In this document: positions 22,937 through 34,653 of the stretch, piece by piece
Layout of the letters: every line of letters begins with the position of its first letter
How positions within the stretch are numbered: position 1 is the stretch's first letter
Origin: Pilatotrama ljubarskyi
Lineage: Eukaryota; Basidiomycota; Agaricomycetes; Polyporales; Polyporaceae
Assembly: GCA_022385805.1 (NCBI GenBank)
Contig: MU277744.1
Location: forward strand, 66,418-122,104
Direction: 5' to 3'
DNA length: 55,687 nt
Notes under the pieces: generated by a model
Databases searched by the model: none
Seen by the model: only the letters and a program-made list of their open reading frames with translations
What the model was told of the DNA's origin: nothing
Program-made: the position numbers and the translations under genes

Positions 22937-25316
22937 ATGGACGGTCTGAAGGATACTCGGTTTCAGAACATCAGGGTCTACTGTGCGCCTTCTTCCTTGT
23001 ACGCGGTCTGTTTTGCTCAAGGCGCGTCACATACCAGGGCTCGCGTTCATCGTCTATTGGGGAATCGTCCTCTTCGGCTACGATACGTGAGTTCCGCCCC
23101 CGTCGTCTGACTTCTCTCCCTTGTCGGGCTGACCCTGATCAGCGGAGTGGGCGGCGGCGTCGTCTCCGAGGGCTACTTCAAGTCGCAGTTCGGCATCACG
23201 CTCCCGAACGGGCACGACGACACCAAGAAGGCGAACGACGTGAACTCGAACGTCGTCTCCGTCCTTCAGGCGGGCGCGTTCTTCGGCGCGCTCGGCAGCG
23301 CGCCGCTCTCAGGTACGCATCTCCCGCTTGGGCGTGCAGGGGAATGGAGGCGGTCGCCTTTGGGGGCGCGGGCGGGGAGGGCAAGGTTCACGCCTGCGCC
23401 GGCATCAGTTGATGATGGCGCAGGCGCGGGGGTGGGCCGGACGGTCATGTGTGCCCCGCCTGCGTTGCTGCGCTTCCCTCACTGGGGAACTCGGCCGTAC
23501 ACGACTGTCGAAAGTGAGGACTGACGAGACGTGCCGTGTTGCTGCAGCCGCGATCGGCAGGCGGTGGTCGCTGTTCGCGTTTACGATCATCTTCTCGGTC
23601 GGCGCGGTGAGTCTCGAGTCTAGCCAGATCGTCTGGCTTGCGCCGCGGTATTGACGCGAATATGAACAGATCTTGCAAACGGTCGCGGGAGGCTCGCGCG
23701 GGCTGGGGTACATCTACGCGGGGCGGGTCATCGCGGGCATAGGCATCGGCGCGATCTCGGCGGTCGCGCCCGCGTTCGTGTCGGAATGCTCGCCCAAGGA
23801 GGTCCGTGGGCGTATCACGGGCCTCTTCCAGATCATGGTCGCCGTCGGGGTCATGCTCTCCTACTTTATAAACTGTGAGTCCTTCGTGCACGCGACGCCA
23901 GGCGCTCCTGACAGCGAGTCGGTACGTGCATAGTGGGCATCAGCCTGCACATCAAGACCGGGTATGCCGTCTGGCGCATCCCGTTTGGGGTCCAGCTCGT
24001 CCCCGCGGGCCTGATGGCCTTTGGGCTGCTCACCGTGCGCGAGTCGCCGCGGTGGCTCGCGTCTAAGGGCCGCATCGACGACGCGCTCGCGAACCTCGCG
24101 TACCTGCGGCGGCGGAGCCCAGGGGACCCCGCCGTGCGCGCGGAGATGGCGGAGATCGAGGCGGCACTCGAGGAGGAGCGCGAGGCGCGGAGGGGGCTCG
24201 GCGTGCGGGAGGCGTTTTTGGGCAAGGGGAACTGGGTGCGGTTCGTGATCGCGGTGGTCATTTTCTTGCTGCAGCAGTGGAGCGGGCAGAACTCGGTTGG
24301 GTACTATGCGCCGCAGATCTTCACTTCGGTGAGTTTTGTGCTACGATCAGGCTGGGATGAGACGAGATGCTGACTTTGGAGCGCGTTGTAGATCGGGTAC
24401 ACGGGCACGTCGAACTCGCTGCTCGCGTCCGGGATCTACGGCATCGTTAAAGTGGTCGCCACCGCGATCTTCGTGTTCTTCTTCGTGGACTCGCTCGGGC
24501 GCAAGCTCTCGCTCTCCATCTCGGCGATGGGCATGGGTATCCTGTTCTTCATCATCGGCGCGCTCCTGAAGACGTTCCCACCGCCGACGGACGCTGCGGC
24601 TGGCGCGAACCCGCCGCCGGCGAGCAAGGCGATGGCGGCGATGCTGTACATCTACGTGTTGATGTATAGTCTGGGATGGGGACCGCTTCCGTGAGTGTTC
24701 TTTGGATCACAACCGTGTTGCATGCGAAAAACTGAGGCGTCTGTGAAGGTGGGTGTACGTGTCGGATATCTTCCCCACACGGACGCGGCATTACGGTCTC
24801 GCGGTGGCGAGCGCGTCGCAGTGGCTCTTCAGTACGTCGCGCTCGCACCAGAAGACAGGCCTTTGTCTCACCGGTGACGTTCTGCAGACTTTGTCGTTGC
24901 GAAGGTGACGCCGACGCTGGAGACGAACCTCGGGTACAAGCTGTTCCTGATGTTCGGGACGATCAACATCGGAGGCATGGCGGTCTTCTCGCTGTACGTC
25001 CTCCCCGCTCCTCGTGTGATGCGGCGCAGGCTTGCTCACAAGATCCCGTGTCTGGCGTTTGGTGGTCAGGCTGATCCCGGAGACGAAAGGGCGCAGTCTG
25101 GAGGAGATGGACATCATCTTCGGGACGGTGCAGGAAGAGAAGCGCAGGGCAGATATTGCCGCGCAAGAACGAGGTGAGCTGGATGGTGTCCTACACTTGC
25201 ATGGGGCGGTGCTACTGCTGTATTGTGCTTACGCCGACCTTTCACTGCCAGCATTTGGCCGCGACGCGGGCGGATCGACATCCGGGGACGAGAAGTCTGT
25301 CGACCAGAAGGTTTGA
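22937..25316 (+). CDS. MFS sugar/quinate-type transporter
   Basis: Eleven exons, 22937-22982, 23038-23086, 23143-23312, 23548-23606, 23670-23874, 23934-24328, 24392-24690, 24749-24831, 24888-24993, 25070-25173 and 25252-25316, join in phase to 526 residues, typical of fungal sugar porters. Signatures of the family, in order: FGYDTGVGGG in helix 1, IGRRWS after helix 2, AGRVIAGIGIG in helix 4, SPKEVRGR, RESPRWLASKGR after helix 6, the long cytoplasmic loop, QQWSGQNSVGYYAPQIF in helix 7, VDSLGRKLSL, and PETKGRSLEEMD after helix 12. The N-terminus (DGLKDTRFQNIRVY) resembles the quinate/hexose porter branch. Predicted role: proton-coupled uptake of a sugar or quinate-like compound at the plasma membrane. 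Substrate cannot be read from sequence. Confidence 0.92.
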
Positions 25317-25518
25317 GTATATATGTGTGTGATATCTGCATGGGTATGGTCTACCGTTTCCGAGTTCCCGTGTATCACTTAGCTTTGCTCAAATTTCCTG
25401 TGGTACTGCCTCCATGGACATGGCATGTTCTGCTACGGGTGGATTCTCTTGCGCGGCCAGCTTGGCTCTATCATGCTTGCCACAGGATCTGTACGACGCG
25501 CTCTGTCGAAGCAACAAG

Positions 25519-25601
25519 TCTCTGTTAGTATATCGGTTAGTACACGCGCCTGTCATTTGTACTGAGCGCGCGAAAGCGGGGTTCGACTCCCCGACAGAGA
25601 G
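25519..25601 (+). tRNA. tRNA-Asp(GUC): tRNA-Asp(GUC) with an 11-nt intron
   Basis: A full cloverleaf can be drawn. Acceptor strands TCTCTGT (25519-25525) and ACAGAGA (25594-25600) pair perfectly, with G as discriminator. The anticodon stem CGCGC/GCGCG flanks anticodon GTC at 25552-25554. The T arm is CGGGG-TTCGACT-CCCCG (25577-25593). An 11-nt insertion (25556-25566) follows A37, the canonical position of nuclear tRNA introns. The GCGCGC repeat leaves a two-base ambiguity in the intron's 3' edge. CCA is not encoded, as expected for a eukaryote. Confidence 0.93.
25556..25566 (+). other. tRNA-Asp intron
   Basis: Eleven extra bases lie between positions 37 and 38 of the tRNA. Removing them restores the normal anticodon loop CTGTCAC closed by CGCGC/GCGCG. 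This would be processed by the tRNA splicing endonuclease; the length is short but within the range known for fungi. Confidence 0.8.
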
Positions 25602-25765
25602 CTAGCATTTTACCAGCGTAGCTTTTTCTCGGTACTCGTGGTGGCACGGAGGAGCGGTGGACTTCCCGGAAAGGCAGGCGAGGTGGGTCGGGGGTGGATC
25701 GACACACATCATCCACGCCGCCTCTGCCAACGTCACCCGTGCGTCATCACACCCGCCGTCCAGCA

Positions 25766-25770
25766 TATAA
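25766..25770 (+). promoter_or_regulatory. TATA box of the con-6 gene
   Basis: TATAA (in CAGCATATAACC) lies 88 bases before the con-6 start, with a CACC/CT-rich leader between, typical of a strongly expressed fungal gene. Confidence 0.5.
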
Positions 25771-25857
25771 CCACCGCCGGCACTCGCCCAGATCCCCACT
25801 CATCCCCCAACCACTCGCGTACAGTCCACTCCCATCCACCAATCAACCACCCGCACC

Positions 25858-26256
25858 ATGTCTCTCCCCACTCGCCAGATCGGCGGCCACAAGGTGAGCA
25901 GCTCTTCCTTTCACCCTCCTCGTCGTCGTCCCAGGTCACCGACACACTGCATCGCAACAGGCTGCCCTCAAGAACCCCAACGTCTCGGAGGAGGCCAAGG
26001 AGCACTCGCGCCAGGCCATCGAAGAGCTCGAGCAGCAGCCCGAGACCAAGGAGACCCGCGCCGGCTACGAGGAGGACAAGGACGAGGTCCGCCAGAACGC
26101 CGGCTACAAGGCCACGCTGAAGAGTACGTCCTCGTCGATGAGTGTATGCGCGTACAAACAGCTGCTGACGGTGCCGCGTGCCTTGTAGACCCCAACGTCA
26201 GCGAGGAAGCCAAAGAGCACGCGAAGGAGGTCCTCGAAGAGCGCGGTGCCATATGA
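25858..26256 (+). CDS. con-6: Con-6 family small protein, two repeats
   Basis: Three exons, 25858-25893, 25961-26123 and 26189-26256, give 88 residues. The core motif LKNPNVSEEAKEH occurs twice (ALKNPNVSEEAKEHSRQ and TLKNPNVSEEAKEHAKE), separated by an acidic Glu-rich linker. This is the conidiation-specific protein 6 repeat (Pfam con-6 family). Family members are small, hydrophilic and often abundant in spores and stationary or stressed cells; the molecular function is not established. Two repeats is the usual number. The last intron falls inside the second repeat. A TATA box and a CACC leader precede the ATG. It converges with the XPF gene, whose stop lies only 141 bp away. Confidence 0.92.
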   Translation: MSLPTRQIGGHKVSSSSFHPPRRRPRSPTHCIATGCPQEPQRLGGGQGALAPGHRRARAAARDQGDPRRLRGGQGRGPPERRLQGHAEEYVLVDECMRVQTAADGAACLVDPNVSEEAKEHAKEVLEERGAI

Positions 26257-26396
26257 CCGTCGTGCTCCCTTCTTCATACCCGACTTTCCCTCCGCCGATT
26301 GTATCATAGCGACGTCTTGTCTGTAGCATATCTTGGAGTCACCTCTGTATAATAGATCCTCTGACGTCTCACCCGTGAGATCAAAAGCCCCGAGTA

Positions 26397-29300
26397 TTAT
26401 TTGCGCTCGCCGTGGTGTATAAACTCCCAACACGCCTTGCCCGGCTCGACGCCCAGGATGTCCTGCACCTCCGCCAAGCTCAGCTCGCACAGCTCACGCA
26501 CGCTCCTCACCCGACTCATGACGTGCTTCACGTTCTTCGCCGTAATCCCCGGCAGCGCGCGCAACAGCTCCTCCGCCGCCGCGTTCACCCCCGCTCCCGC
26601 GTCCGGGTCCTCTTCCGCGCCCACGAGCACGGCCTTGGCCGGGTCGGGCTGCGCGGCGTGCGCCTTGAGGTCGTTGAAGATCTCGGCCGTCGCGTAGGGC
26701 GACGACGACCAGAGGATGCGCACGCGCGGGAAGGTCAGCGTGAGCAGCACGAGCTTGGACTGTATGGACTGCGCGGCGGAGGAGGCCGCGCTGGGCGTGT
26801 CCCCGGGTTTCTTGGCCTTGGAGGGGTACTTGGACGATTTGGCGTAGGATTTCACGTCTGCGACTGCCTGCGGGGGTGTTAGTCAGAGTGGGGTAGGAGA
26901 GGAAATAGACGGACCTCTAGGGAGAACGACTTGTGCTCCTCGAATTCGATGAGGAGGATCGGCTGCTTGTAGTGCGCGGACATGAGCTCGCATTGGGTGT
27001 ACCTACGCTCCAGTCAGCCATGTTCGAGTCATCACACGGAGGGAGAGAGCGTACAGTCGGCCGCTGTTGAAGCTGGACACGAGATCGGGTATGCTCTTGC
27101 GCTCGACGCAAATGTCCGGCGTGAGGATGTAGTCGCCCACGGTGAGCGTCAGCGGGAGGACGAGCAGCCCCGAGGCGTGCAGCAGCGACGGCAGCGACGA
27201 GCGGAACTCGCGCATGTCCACGATTACCTGGCAGCGACTCATCAGGACAAAGGGGGAAGCGGCGAGGGGAAGAGGGGAGAGGGACGTACCCGCGCAGGCT
27301 CGGTGCTCACTTCCTTCCTTCCCCCCGCTATTCGCGTGCTGATCGTCTTGATGAGCGCGTCCCCCACTGCGGTCGTCCGGTCCTCGTGGATCGGCATGAG
27401 CATCGACTGTACGCACGCGTTCGGTGAGCACGAGTTGTCGGATGCAGGACGGGGAATCGAAGACGCACCCCGCGCTCCTTGATGAGCCGCTCGAACGACT
27501 CCTTCTCGCGCCGCAAGCCGGTGAGGTACTTGCCCTCCTCGCAGCTGAGCTTGTACATCATAAAGTACACGCGCACGCCCAGGCCGGGGTTCGAGTTCCT
27601 GTACACCTGCACGGCCGCATCGTCAGCGTCAGCGTCGGTGCCCCTTTCCCTTTCGCCCTCGCCGGTTCGACGGGAGACAGAGGGACGCACCTCGATGCGG
27701 CGGATGAACTCGAGGTTCGGCTCGTACATGACGATGAAGCGCGGCTTCAGCTCCTGCAGCACCTGGTCGTCCGTGTCGTCCGAGTACGCGCGCACGAGCA
27801 CCGTCTGCGCGCGCGCGAGCAGCCCGTAGTGCGCGTCAAAGTCGTCGCCGTCGACCCGCGCGAGGAACTCGGTGTCCTGCGCGAGCGCTTGCGAGGCGAC
27901 GTCGACGCCTTGCGAGGAGAGGCTGCGGGAGACGGGTGTTAGCGTGGGGCTGAGCGGGGAACGGGCAAGGAAGGGGACGGACAAGTCGGCGATGTCGTCT
28001 GCCTCTTTCTTGATCTCGCCTTCGCCTAGCGTTCCTTTGCTGCCGGAATCCCTGGTAGAGGGAGCAGCTGCGGGGGCGCCTCCGCGAACCCGCCGTCGAT
28101 TCATGGCGCGTTCCTGCCGCTCCCTGTCCTTCCGTCTTAACGCCTCGCTTACCCCATCGTTCCCTCCACCTTGTCTCGATCTGTCCTGGCCCTGTGGCAA
28201 GGCGATGGGGGCCTTTCCTCCGGCACGTCGTTCGGACAGCTTGCCCTTCCACCAGAGATAGAGCCGGAGCTTGTCCTCCATCATGCGCCGGCCTTGCGAG
28301 CCCCGTGGGGCGTCGGCGTCCATCGTGGAGAGAAAGTCTTTGATGAGCGTGCAGGTGTGCAGGGAGGAGACCATGATCAAGACCGTGTTCGTCCCGGGCG
28401 AGTCTGACCGGGTTTCAGCGTGAGCTGCAGCGGCGACGGATCAGGCGTGGGACAGACGCACGGGATGTGAGGAGGGGCTCGAGCCGGATCGTCTCTTCCT
28501 CGATCTCGTGCAGGATGTCGGCGAGGAGGTGCCACTTGGGCAGCTCTTCGAGGACGGGCTCCATGCCCTCCGGGAGCCACTTCTTCCGAGTCTCCTTCTC
28601 TTTGCCCTTGCTCGAGCGTGCGCTCGGTCGTCCAGTTGCCTCCGCCTCGACCTCGTCCAACGCTGCCCAACCCGCCTCCTCGTCATCTACATCGATGACC
28701 TGCGGCTGAGGCTGCTTCGCAGTCCTCGGTACGGGGTTCATCACGTAGCACCTCCGCTTGGCATACGTGAAGATCGTATGCGCCGCGTCCGTGAGCATCC
28801 ACGGGCTCTGGTGCTGCCTGGCCGCGCCGGACTCGGACGTGGTGTTCGCGGCGATGAGCGTCTCGAGGTAGGCGTGGAACGCGAGGGGGTCGTACGTGAG
28901 CAAGTAAGTGAGGAGCCGGCGGAGCGTGGCGAGGTCGCTGACGAGCTGTTTGGTGCGGGGCCCGACTTTGTGCCAGACGGGGTCGAGCATGCGGCGGACG
29001 ACCATGTCGAAGGAGCGGAAGTAGGCGTTGTCGATGGCGAGGTCGTCCAGGTCTAGCTGCGGTGCTCGTGAGCACGGAAGGTGGTGGTAGGGACTTACCG
29101 GACGATGAGGGGCGTACCTGGGTGTTGGCGCGCTTGAGCTCGGAGAGGGTGGTTGTCATGCACTGGACGATCGCGTGGTGGATCTCGGACATGGCCTCTG
29201 TCATCTCCTGGTGCAGCTCGACGATGTCTGGGGTCTTGCGGTCGAGGGACTCCTTGATTTCCGCGTGGAAGCTGCACGCTCCCGGTGAGAGCCTCGCCCA

Positions 29301-30027
29301 CTTACGACCTACCTTGGAGTGGGACCTACCGGGGGTAGATGTGCACGGTTCGGAGCTGGAGCTCCTTCAAGATAGTACGAAGAGGGGACATGCCGCTGGT
29401 GATGTGCTCGGGCTGGTCTGAGAAGGCTTTGAGGAAGCCGTTCTTGTTCTTCTCGCGGTAGAGTCTGACGATGAAGGCCTCCGCGGACGTTGGTGTGACT
29501 CTTCGTCATTGCATGGTGAGCTTCACTTATGCGCGAGATACACGCGTTGTGGATAGTCACCTCTCAGCATGCAAGACGAGAATGCCGGTGATTAGGTGGG
29601 TAGGGATGTCGGAGGTGAGCATGTCGACGGTGAATATCTGGGACGTTATGGACACGAGCCCGCCCTTCTTGTACAGGTCCTGTCTGCGCACCTAGAATGA
29701 GGTTCGGTCCACATTTCCTACCTTTCGTGGGATCGCGCGACTGTGTCTGAGAGATGCTCACCTGTCCTTTCTGCCGGTCTCGAAGCCGACGATGCGGAGG
29801 CCGGGATTCCTGCAGCCCATGATGCCGAGCTCCTCGCCGATGGCGGCCTCCTCTTCCTGCGTGGCATTGACGAGGAGGACGAGGTTGTTGGGGGAGTCGT
29901 ATATCTGGAGGAGCTTGCAGACGATGCGTCGGAGACCGAGGCCGCGGGCGAGGAGGACGAGCTCGGACGTTGCGGGGTCGTGGATGTTGTCGAGGATGGA
30001 CTTGTGGAATGGCAGGAGGACAGACAT
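26397..30027 (-). CDS. RAD1: XPF/Rad1 structure-specific endonuclease catalytic subunit
   Basis: Eleven exons on the minus strand: 30027-29762, 29683-29561, 29500-29330, 29271-29118, 29056-28462, 28403-27691, 27606-27469, 27406-27290, 27227-27055, 27002-26915 and 26867-26397. They join in phase to 1,002 residues, the usual XPF/Rad1 length. The N-terminal helicase-like part starts [15 protein letters not shown] and contains LLARGLG. The ERCC4 nuclease domain near 760-850 has [15 protein letters not shown] and the catalytic VERKSIPDL (E801-R802-K803 and D807). Tandem helix-hairpin-helix motifs lie at the C-terminus (ALPGIT...VRELCELS). With its ERCC1/Rad10 partner it cuts the 5' side of lesions in nucleotide excision repair and trims flaps in recombination. 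It shares a 331-bp divergent promoter with Bud6. Confidence 0.95.
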
Positions 30028-30358
30028 TTTCTCTCGCGCACTCGTCAGTTCTGTTCCGTGTGTTCTGCTATCGTTGGACGCGTGAGTGGGCGGAAAGTGG
30101 CATCTGGGACGACGGCGGGATTCAGCAAGACGAGGAGCGGACGTGAGCAGACTTCAACAGGGAAGTAAGAGGGGTAAGTACGCGGCTATAGAGCAATAGT
30201 TGGGTATACCTCCCTTGCTTAGTTACGTAAGCCCTCACTGTTGAAAGTGTTCTGCCAATTGGCTCGTGGCCGGGACTTGTGCTCGACGTCCACACCCGAG
30301 GATCTTGCCCTTTCGTTCCGTCTGGCTGGTTCCTGGCCTCCTTCTTGCTGCATTCGCC
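30028..30358. promoter_or_regulatory. Shared divergent promoter of XPF and Bud6
   Basis: These 331 bp separate the starts of the XPF gene (-) and the Bud6 gene (+), so both core promoters must lie here. No clear TATA box is seen on either side. The region is AT-richer than the flanking exons. Confidence 0.5.
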
Positions 30359-33300
30359 ATGTCGACGTACTCGAGCTCAAGGCAGCCCTCGCACCCCTCC
30401 AGGCGCACCAATCAATCCGTCTCCTCCAACGCCTCTGCTTCATCTTCCAGGAGCGAGCGATCTCGTCCGGCGCCCAACGTGAGTCATCCTTCCGAGAAAT
30501 CTCTAAGTTGGAGACTAGGCTTGCAACACGCGTGGCGAGAGAGTGTTTGAGGGCGTGGTGGTCGCTTGAGTATGTGGTTTAATGGCCCTTGGCCGTCCGT
30601 CTTCGGGTGCACTCTTCCTCTGCTCAGCAGGGCAATGCTGCTTCGTATCCAGCGTCCTGCTAGCATGAACATGACGCAGCTCGGGTGAGTCAGTGCGGGG
30701 CGTGCGCGTACACAGTTCCGCACAGGTGGCGGGGGCGGAGGACTTTGGTATGGTCGAGGAACAAACGCGGCACTCCAGCTGCAGCCGCTGCATCTGTACC
30801 GCTCACGACAGTGTATACCTATCTCATCTGTCTCTCGTCGTTGTGCCCTCCAAGTCGTCTTCACGTCCTGACCGTCCCTGCAGCCAGCCGTCGAATCTGC
30901 CGTTACGCGGCTCTTGGTTTCTATCAAGGTCCTCCTCGAATCTCTTACACAATGGAGCAAACAGATCGTGGACGAGAACCAAGTCAGCGATGTCTACGTC
31001 CGCCTCGGCAACGACTTCAACCTCGCAGTGGCTGCATTTGGGGCCTTTGGTATCGACATGAAGTAAGTATCGCACTGCGACTGCGCCTCCCGACCCTTTG
31101 TTTATGCCATGTCTACCAGCGAGCTGTCGTCGGTCCCAGAAGACCTCCGCGAGGTGCTCGAGGCATGTCTATCCGAGGACGCCACTCCGGAGAACCTAGA
31201 GCGCTTCCTCCCCAGCGTGCGCAAGATCATCACCCAGCTCCTTCAGGGCCTGCGGGCAAAGCAGTCCATATACCGGCGTATCGTCCAAGATCACAAGCAG
31301 CGCTCCGATGGCAGTGACCGGGACTCGCGCTCTTCACGTTCGGAGCGCGTTCGGGACGAGAGCATGCCCCCGCGCCAGCCCTCCCGCGGTCCAGGCGATG
31401 TCCCGGCCCGCAGCAAGACGCCGACGTCCTCGTCCAGGCGAAAACCGTCTAGCTCGGAAAACCCTCTGCCTCCAGCGCCGAATGGGACGTCTGCCGACCA
31501 GTCGTTCGTGGGCGGGTTTGCACCACCAGGCGCGACCAACTTTCAGCGGTCGTCGACTCCCGCGCAGCCGCGCCCTTCATTAGGTCAAGCGAACAGCTTC
31601 CCGCCGCCCCGCGCGTACTCGACCTCTTCCGCCGATCCTTCATTCCCTCGCGACCCTCGACAGCAGACGAACGGGTTCGCTTCGCCTGACCAGCCACCTC
31701 CACCTCCACAGCCGATCCCGCAAGTGCAAGCTCCCGTCCCGGAGCACGTCAAACGTTTCTCGCTGGTTGACGGCCCCGTCCCGCCTCCGCCAGCTGTAGT
31801 CGTGAACGACGCAACACCCGTCTCGCCGCCCCCGGCTGACGATGCTTCAGCCCCAGACACGCCGACCACAGAGAATGCACCGCTCGAGCCGCCCACGCCC
31901 GCGGTGCAGAACTCGCTCGCCGCGCTCAAGAAGGCGGAGGCGCTCGAGCGGCGCGCGAGCAAGCGCTTCTCGACGTACAACATCTCGAAGATGACGGGCA
32001 TGCGCGAACGCGGGGGCGGCGGGGGCGGCGGGGGCGGTAGTGGGAGCAGCGGGAACCGCCGCTCATTGATCGCTACGCCTGGGGCCCTCACTCCCGGTGA
32101 CCTGGCTGCGCTCGCGGAAGAGGGCGACTCCCCTAACCCGAGGAAGAACAGGGACCGGAATCGGAGTCAGCGCTCGCGCGGGCCCTCACCGATCGTCGAG
32201 GGCGAGGAGCCCCCACCCGTACCTCCGCTCCCCCCGAAGTCAACGTCACCACAGCCGCCCGCCGAGCCTGAGTCGAACGGGCGGGCTACGCCTCAACCTA
32301 CCGAGAGCACAGAACCAGCCGAGGCCGCCACTCCCGCGAGGCCGGCGCCAGAAATGCGCGTGTCCACGGCCGAGTCGGAGGAGAGCGCGCCGGACTCGGC
32401 GGGGAAGCCGTTCCCGGTGTTCCTGCAGGTCGGTAGGGAGGTGAAGAAGGTCGTGATCGAGCCGGGGATGTCGCTCGCGAATCTGCGGCTGCTGTTCGTG
32501 GACAAGTTCTCGTATAGTCCCGGGCAGGATAACTTCCCGGCGATATATATCCGGGACCCGTCCAGTGGGGTGCAGTATGAGCTGGAGGATGTGGATGAGG
32601 TGAAGGAGAAGGTCCTGTTGTCCCTCAACATTGAACGTAAGTGTTCCACGTTCGACGCATTCGGAGAGGTCTAACGAATGTCTCCGTGCAGCGCTCGACC
32701 AAATCAAACAGCACATCGACGCGCAAATATCGTCTTTGCAGGCGGACATCAAGGATCTCCGGACGGCCGTCGTCAGCAATCGAAGAACATCGACGATTAT
32801 CGCTCAACCTCTTGCTGAGAGCACGCCCATAGCACCTCGGCCGTCTGAGCAACGCTTCCGCGATGTCGCAAGACGGATATCGCGTCTCATTCCGGAAAAC
32901 TCCGTCACGCCTACTGCTGGTCGCTCACCGAGTCCTGGTGGTGGCATTGTTGAGCCACAATGGACTGGGTCTACGCTACAGATGCAGAACACCGGCTCCA
33001 CACTGCAGCCTCAGATGACGGGCGCGTCGGCGATATCAGAATACACGACGCGCGTCGTGACCGACCTGAAGACGCAGTTCGACGAGGTGCAGAACCTGCG
33101 GCGCGACCTGGGCATCATGCGACAGCTATACACGGAGTTCATGAAGCAGACGAAGGAGTCGCTCGGGACGCTCCGGCAGCAGACGCAGACGGTGAAGCAG
33201 CTGTCGACGCAGAAGGTCGGCGGCGCGCGGGCGTACATCGACACGGGCAAGGCGAAGCTGGACACGCGCTCGCAGAACGTGCTGACGCGGATGGAGGAGC

Positions 33301-34085
33301 TGCAGGACACGGTGGAGGGCATCAAGGACGACGTGCTGAAGCGGAACGTGTCCCCGAAGACGTTCCTGCTCAAGAACGTCAAGGGCGACATCGACGCGGT
33401 CGCGGCGGAGCTGCAGAGCCTGAAGGACCACATCCAGACGATCAAGCCGATGTGGAAGAAGACGTGGGAGGAGGAGCTGCAGAACATCGTCGAGGAGCAG
33501 CAGTTCCTGCAGCACCAGGAGGAGTTCCTCGAGGACCTGTTCGAGGACCACAAGGCGGTGCTGGAGGTGTTCGGGCACGTCGAGAAGGTCATCTCCCTCC
33601 GAGGCGCGTCGTCGACGAAGCGGCGCGGGCCGACGTTCAGGCCGCCGCCGATGGAGGAGGGCCACGGCGGGCTGAGCACGGTGATGATGGAGATCCGGAG
33701 CGCAGCGGTCGACCCGGAGCGGCGGCTGAAGGCGATCGCGGCGAACGAGAAGAACAGGGAGAAGGAGCTCGCGAGCCGGGCGGACGAGTTCCAGACGGAG
33801 CTGAACGGGTTCGTGGCCGGGAAGAAGCTGCGCATGACGGGCGGCGCGGAGGAGGCGGAGCGCGTGCGCAAGAAGCGGGACGAGCTCACGCTCAAGGCGA
33901 TGTTCACGGGGGGCAGCGCTGGGGCTGGTGGGGGCCTGGCGTCGCCCGTCGTGGGGAGTGGTTCGGGCATGTCGTCTCCTGGGATGTCGTCGCCCGCCGC
34001 GCCTCCAGCTCCGGCGCTCGCTGGGGGAGAGGGAGAGGGAGGAGAAGGTGGTTCGTCCGCGGAGGCAGCTCCGCCGGCGAGCTAG
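30359..34085 (+). CDS. BUD6: Bud6/AIP3 actin- and formin-interacting polarity factor
   Basis: Four exons, 30359-30478, 30884-31062, 31120-32636 and 32692-34085, give 1,069 residues. Residues about 41-115 form the conserved N-terminal helical module (AVTRLLVSIKVLLESLTQW, QVSDVYVRLGNDFN). A Pro/Ser-rich disordered middle follows. The AIP3 signature starts near 530 (VGREVKKVVIEPGMSL, YIRDPSSGVQYELED), followed by a long coiled-coil core (QFDEVQNLRRDLG, RMEELQDTVEGIKDDV, EEEFLEDLF-type segments) and an Ala/Gly-rich tail. In fungi Bud6 sits at polarity sites and septa, binds G-actin and stimulates formin-driven actin cable assembly. Intron 1 is unusually long (405 nt). A glycine run (about residues 406-416) interrupts the middle region. 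Confidence 0.92.
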
Positions 34086-34653
34086 AGAAATACCTCTTCA
34101 AGTTTCAGCGATACCCGTCGTTTTTCAAGTTCGAACTGCTCCTGCCTATGTTTATTCGATGGACACCTGGCTCGGACGGCTGAGCCTGGCAGCACCCCTT
34201 CGTTGTCATTTATGCAGATGATCCTCGCTCGCACTGACTTTGTTTCGTTTGCCCGGCTTTCGTGTAGATTAGCACAGCATCCATCTAGCGATAATTGTAA
34301 TCCATCCTTTTCACGCCTCCACAGCTGCTCTCTTCGTGTTCAGCATGTAATGATATTAGTCAAGTACAGACAGCATGGGTCTGGCATGCGCAGCCGGCTC
34401 GGCCATATCCTGTGGGCGCCTATGCCACGTGGAGGCGTTGAGTTTGGTGTTTGGCGGGATGGGAGTCGTTTGCTCGTCGTCTTTTCCTTCTTCCTCACCG
34501 TCTCCCTCGTCGTTCTCGTCGACCGCACCTGCTGGCACTTGCGCCCCCGCCTGTCTCTACGATCTCTGGCTCCTGTGCTCAGCTGAAACGAGGTCGCTGG
34601 TCGACTACCGTCGTGCCCTAGCGTTCCCCCTTCACCTGGATCTGCTCATCACT
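34086..34653. other. Intergenic region between Bud6 and the Axl2-like gene
   Basis: This contains the Bud6 3' end and the Axl2-like promoter. The frame of the next gene happens to be open upstream from 34375, but the stretch before 34654 lacks a signal peptide and looks like leader sequence; it is CT-rich near 34480-34650, as expected for a fungal promoter. Confidence 0.5.

Noticed and set aside
22983..23037. Reading exon 1 of the sugar transporter straight through (CAPSSLYAVCFAQG).
   Set aside because: The conserved helix-1 sequence AFIVYWGIVLFGYDT is in another frame; a GT-AG intron at 22983-23037 brings it in frame.
27328..28380. Reading the whole XPF central region as one unspliced exon through 27328.
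   Set aside because: Conserved XPF sequence is interrupted by clear GT-AG introns (27690-27607, 27468-27407); splicing them restores the [13 protein letters not shown] and [13 protein letters not shown] junctions in phase.
32960..34183. A 407-codon plus-strand frame overlapping the last Bud6 exon, plus a 319-codon antisense frame (33011-33970).
   Set aside because: Both are shadows of the Bud6 coding frame. Strong G/C preference at third positions keeps alternate frames open; their products are Arg/Gly/Ala/Glu-rich and match no family.
34375..34653. Start of the Axl2-like protein at 34375, in the same open frame.
   Set aside because: The extra 93 residues are Cys/Ser-rich without a signal sequence, whereas the ATG at 34654 leads straight into a signal peptide.
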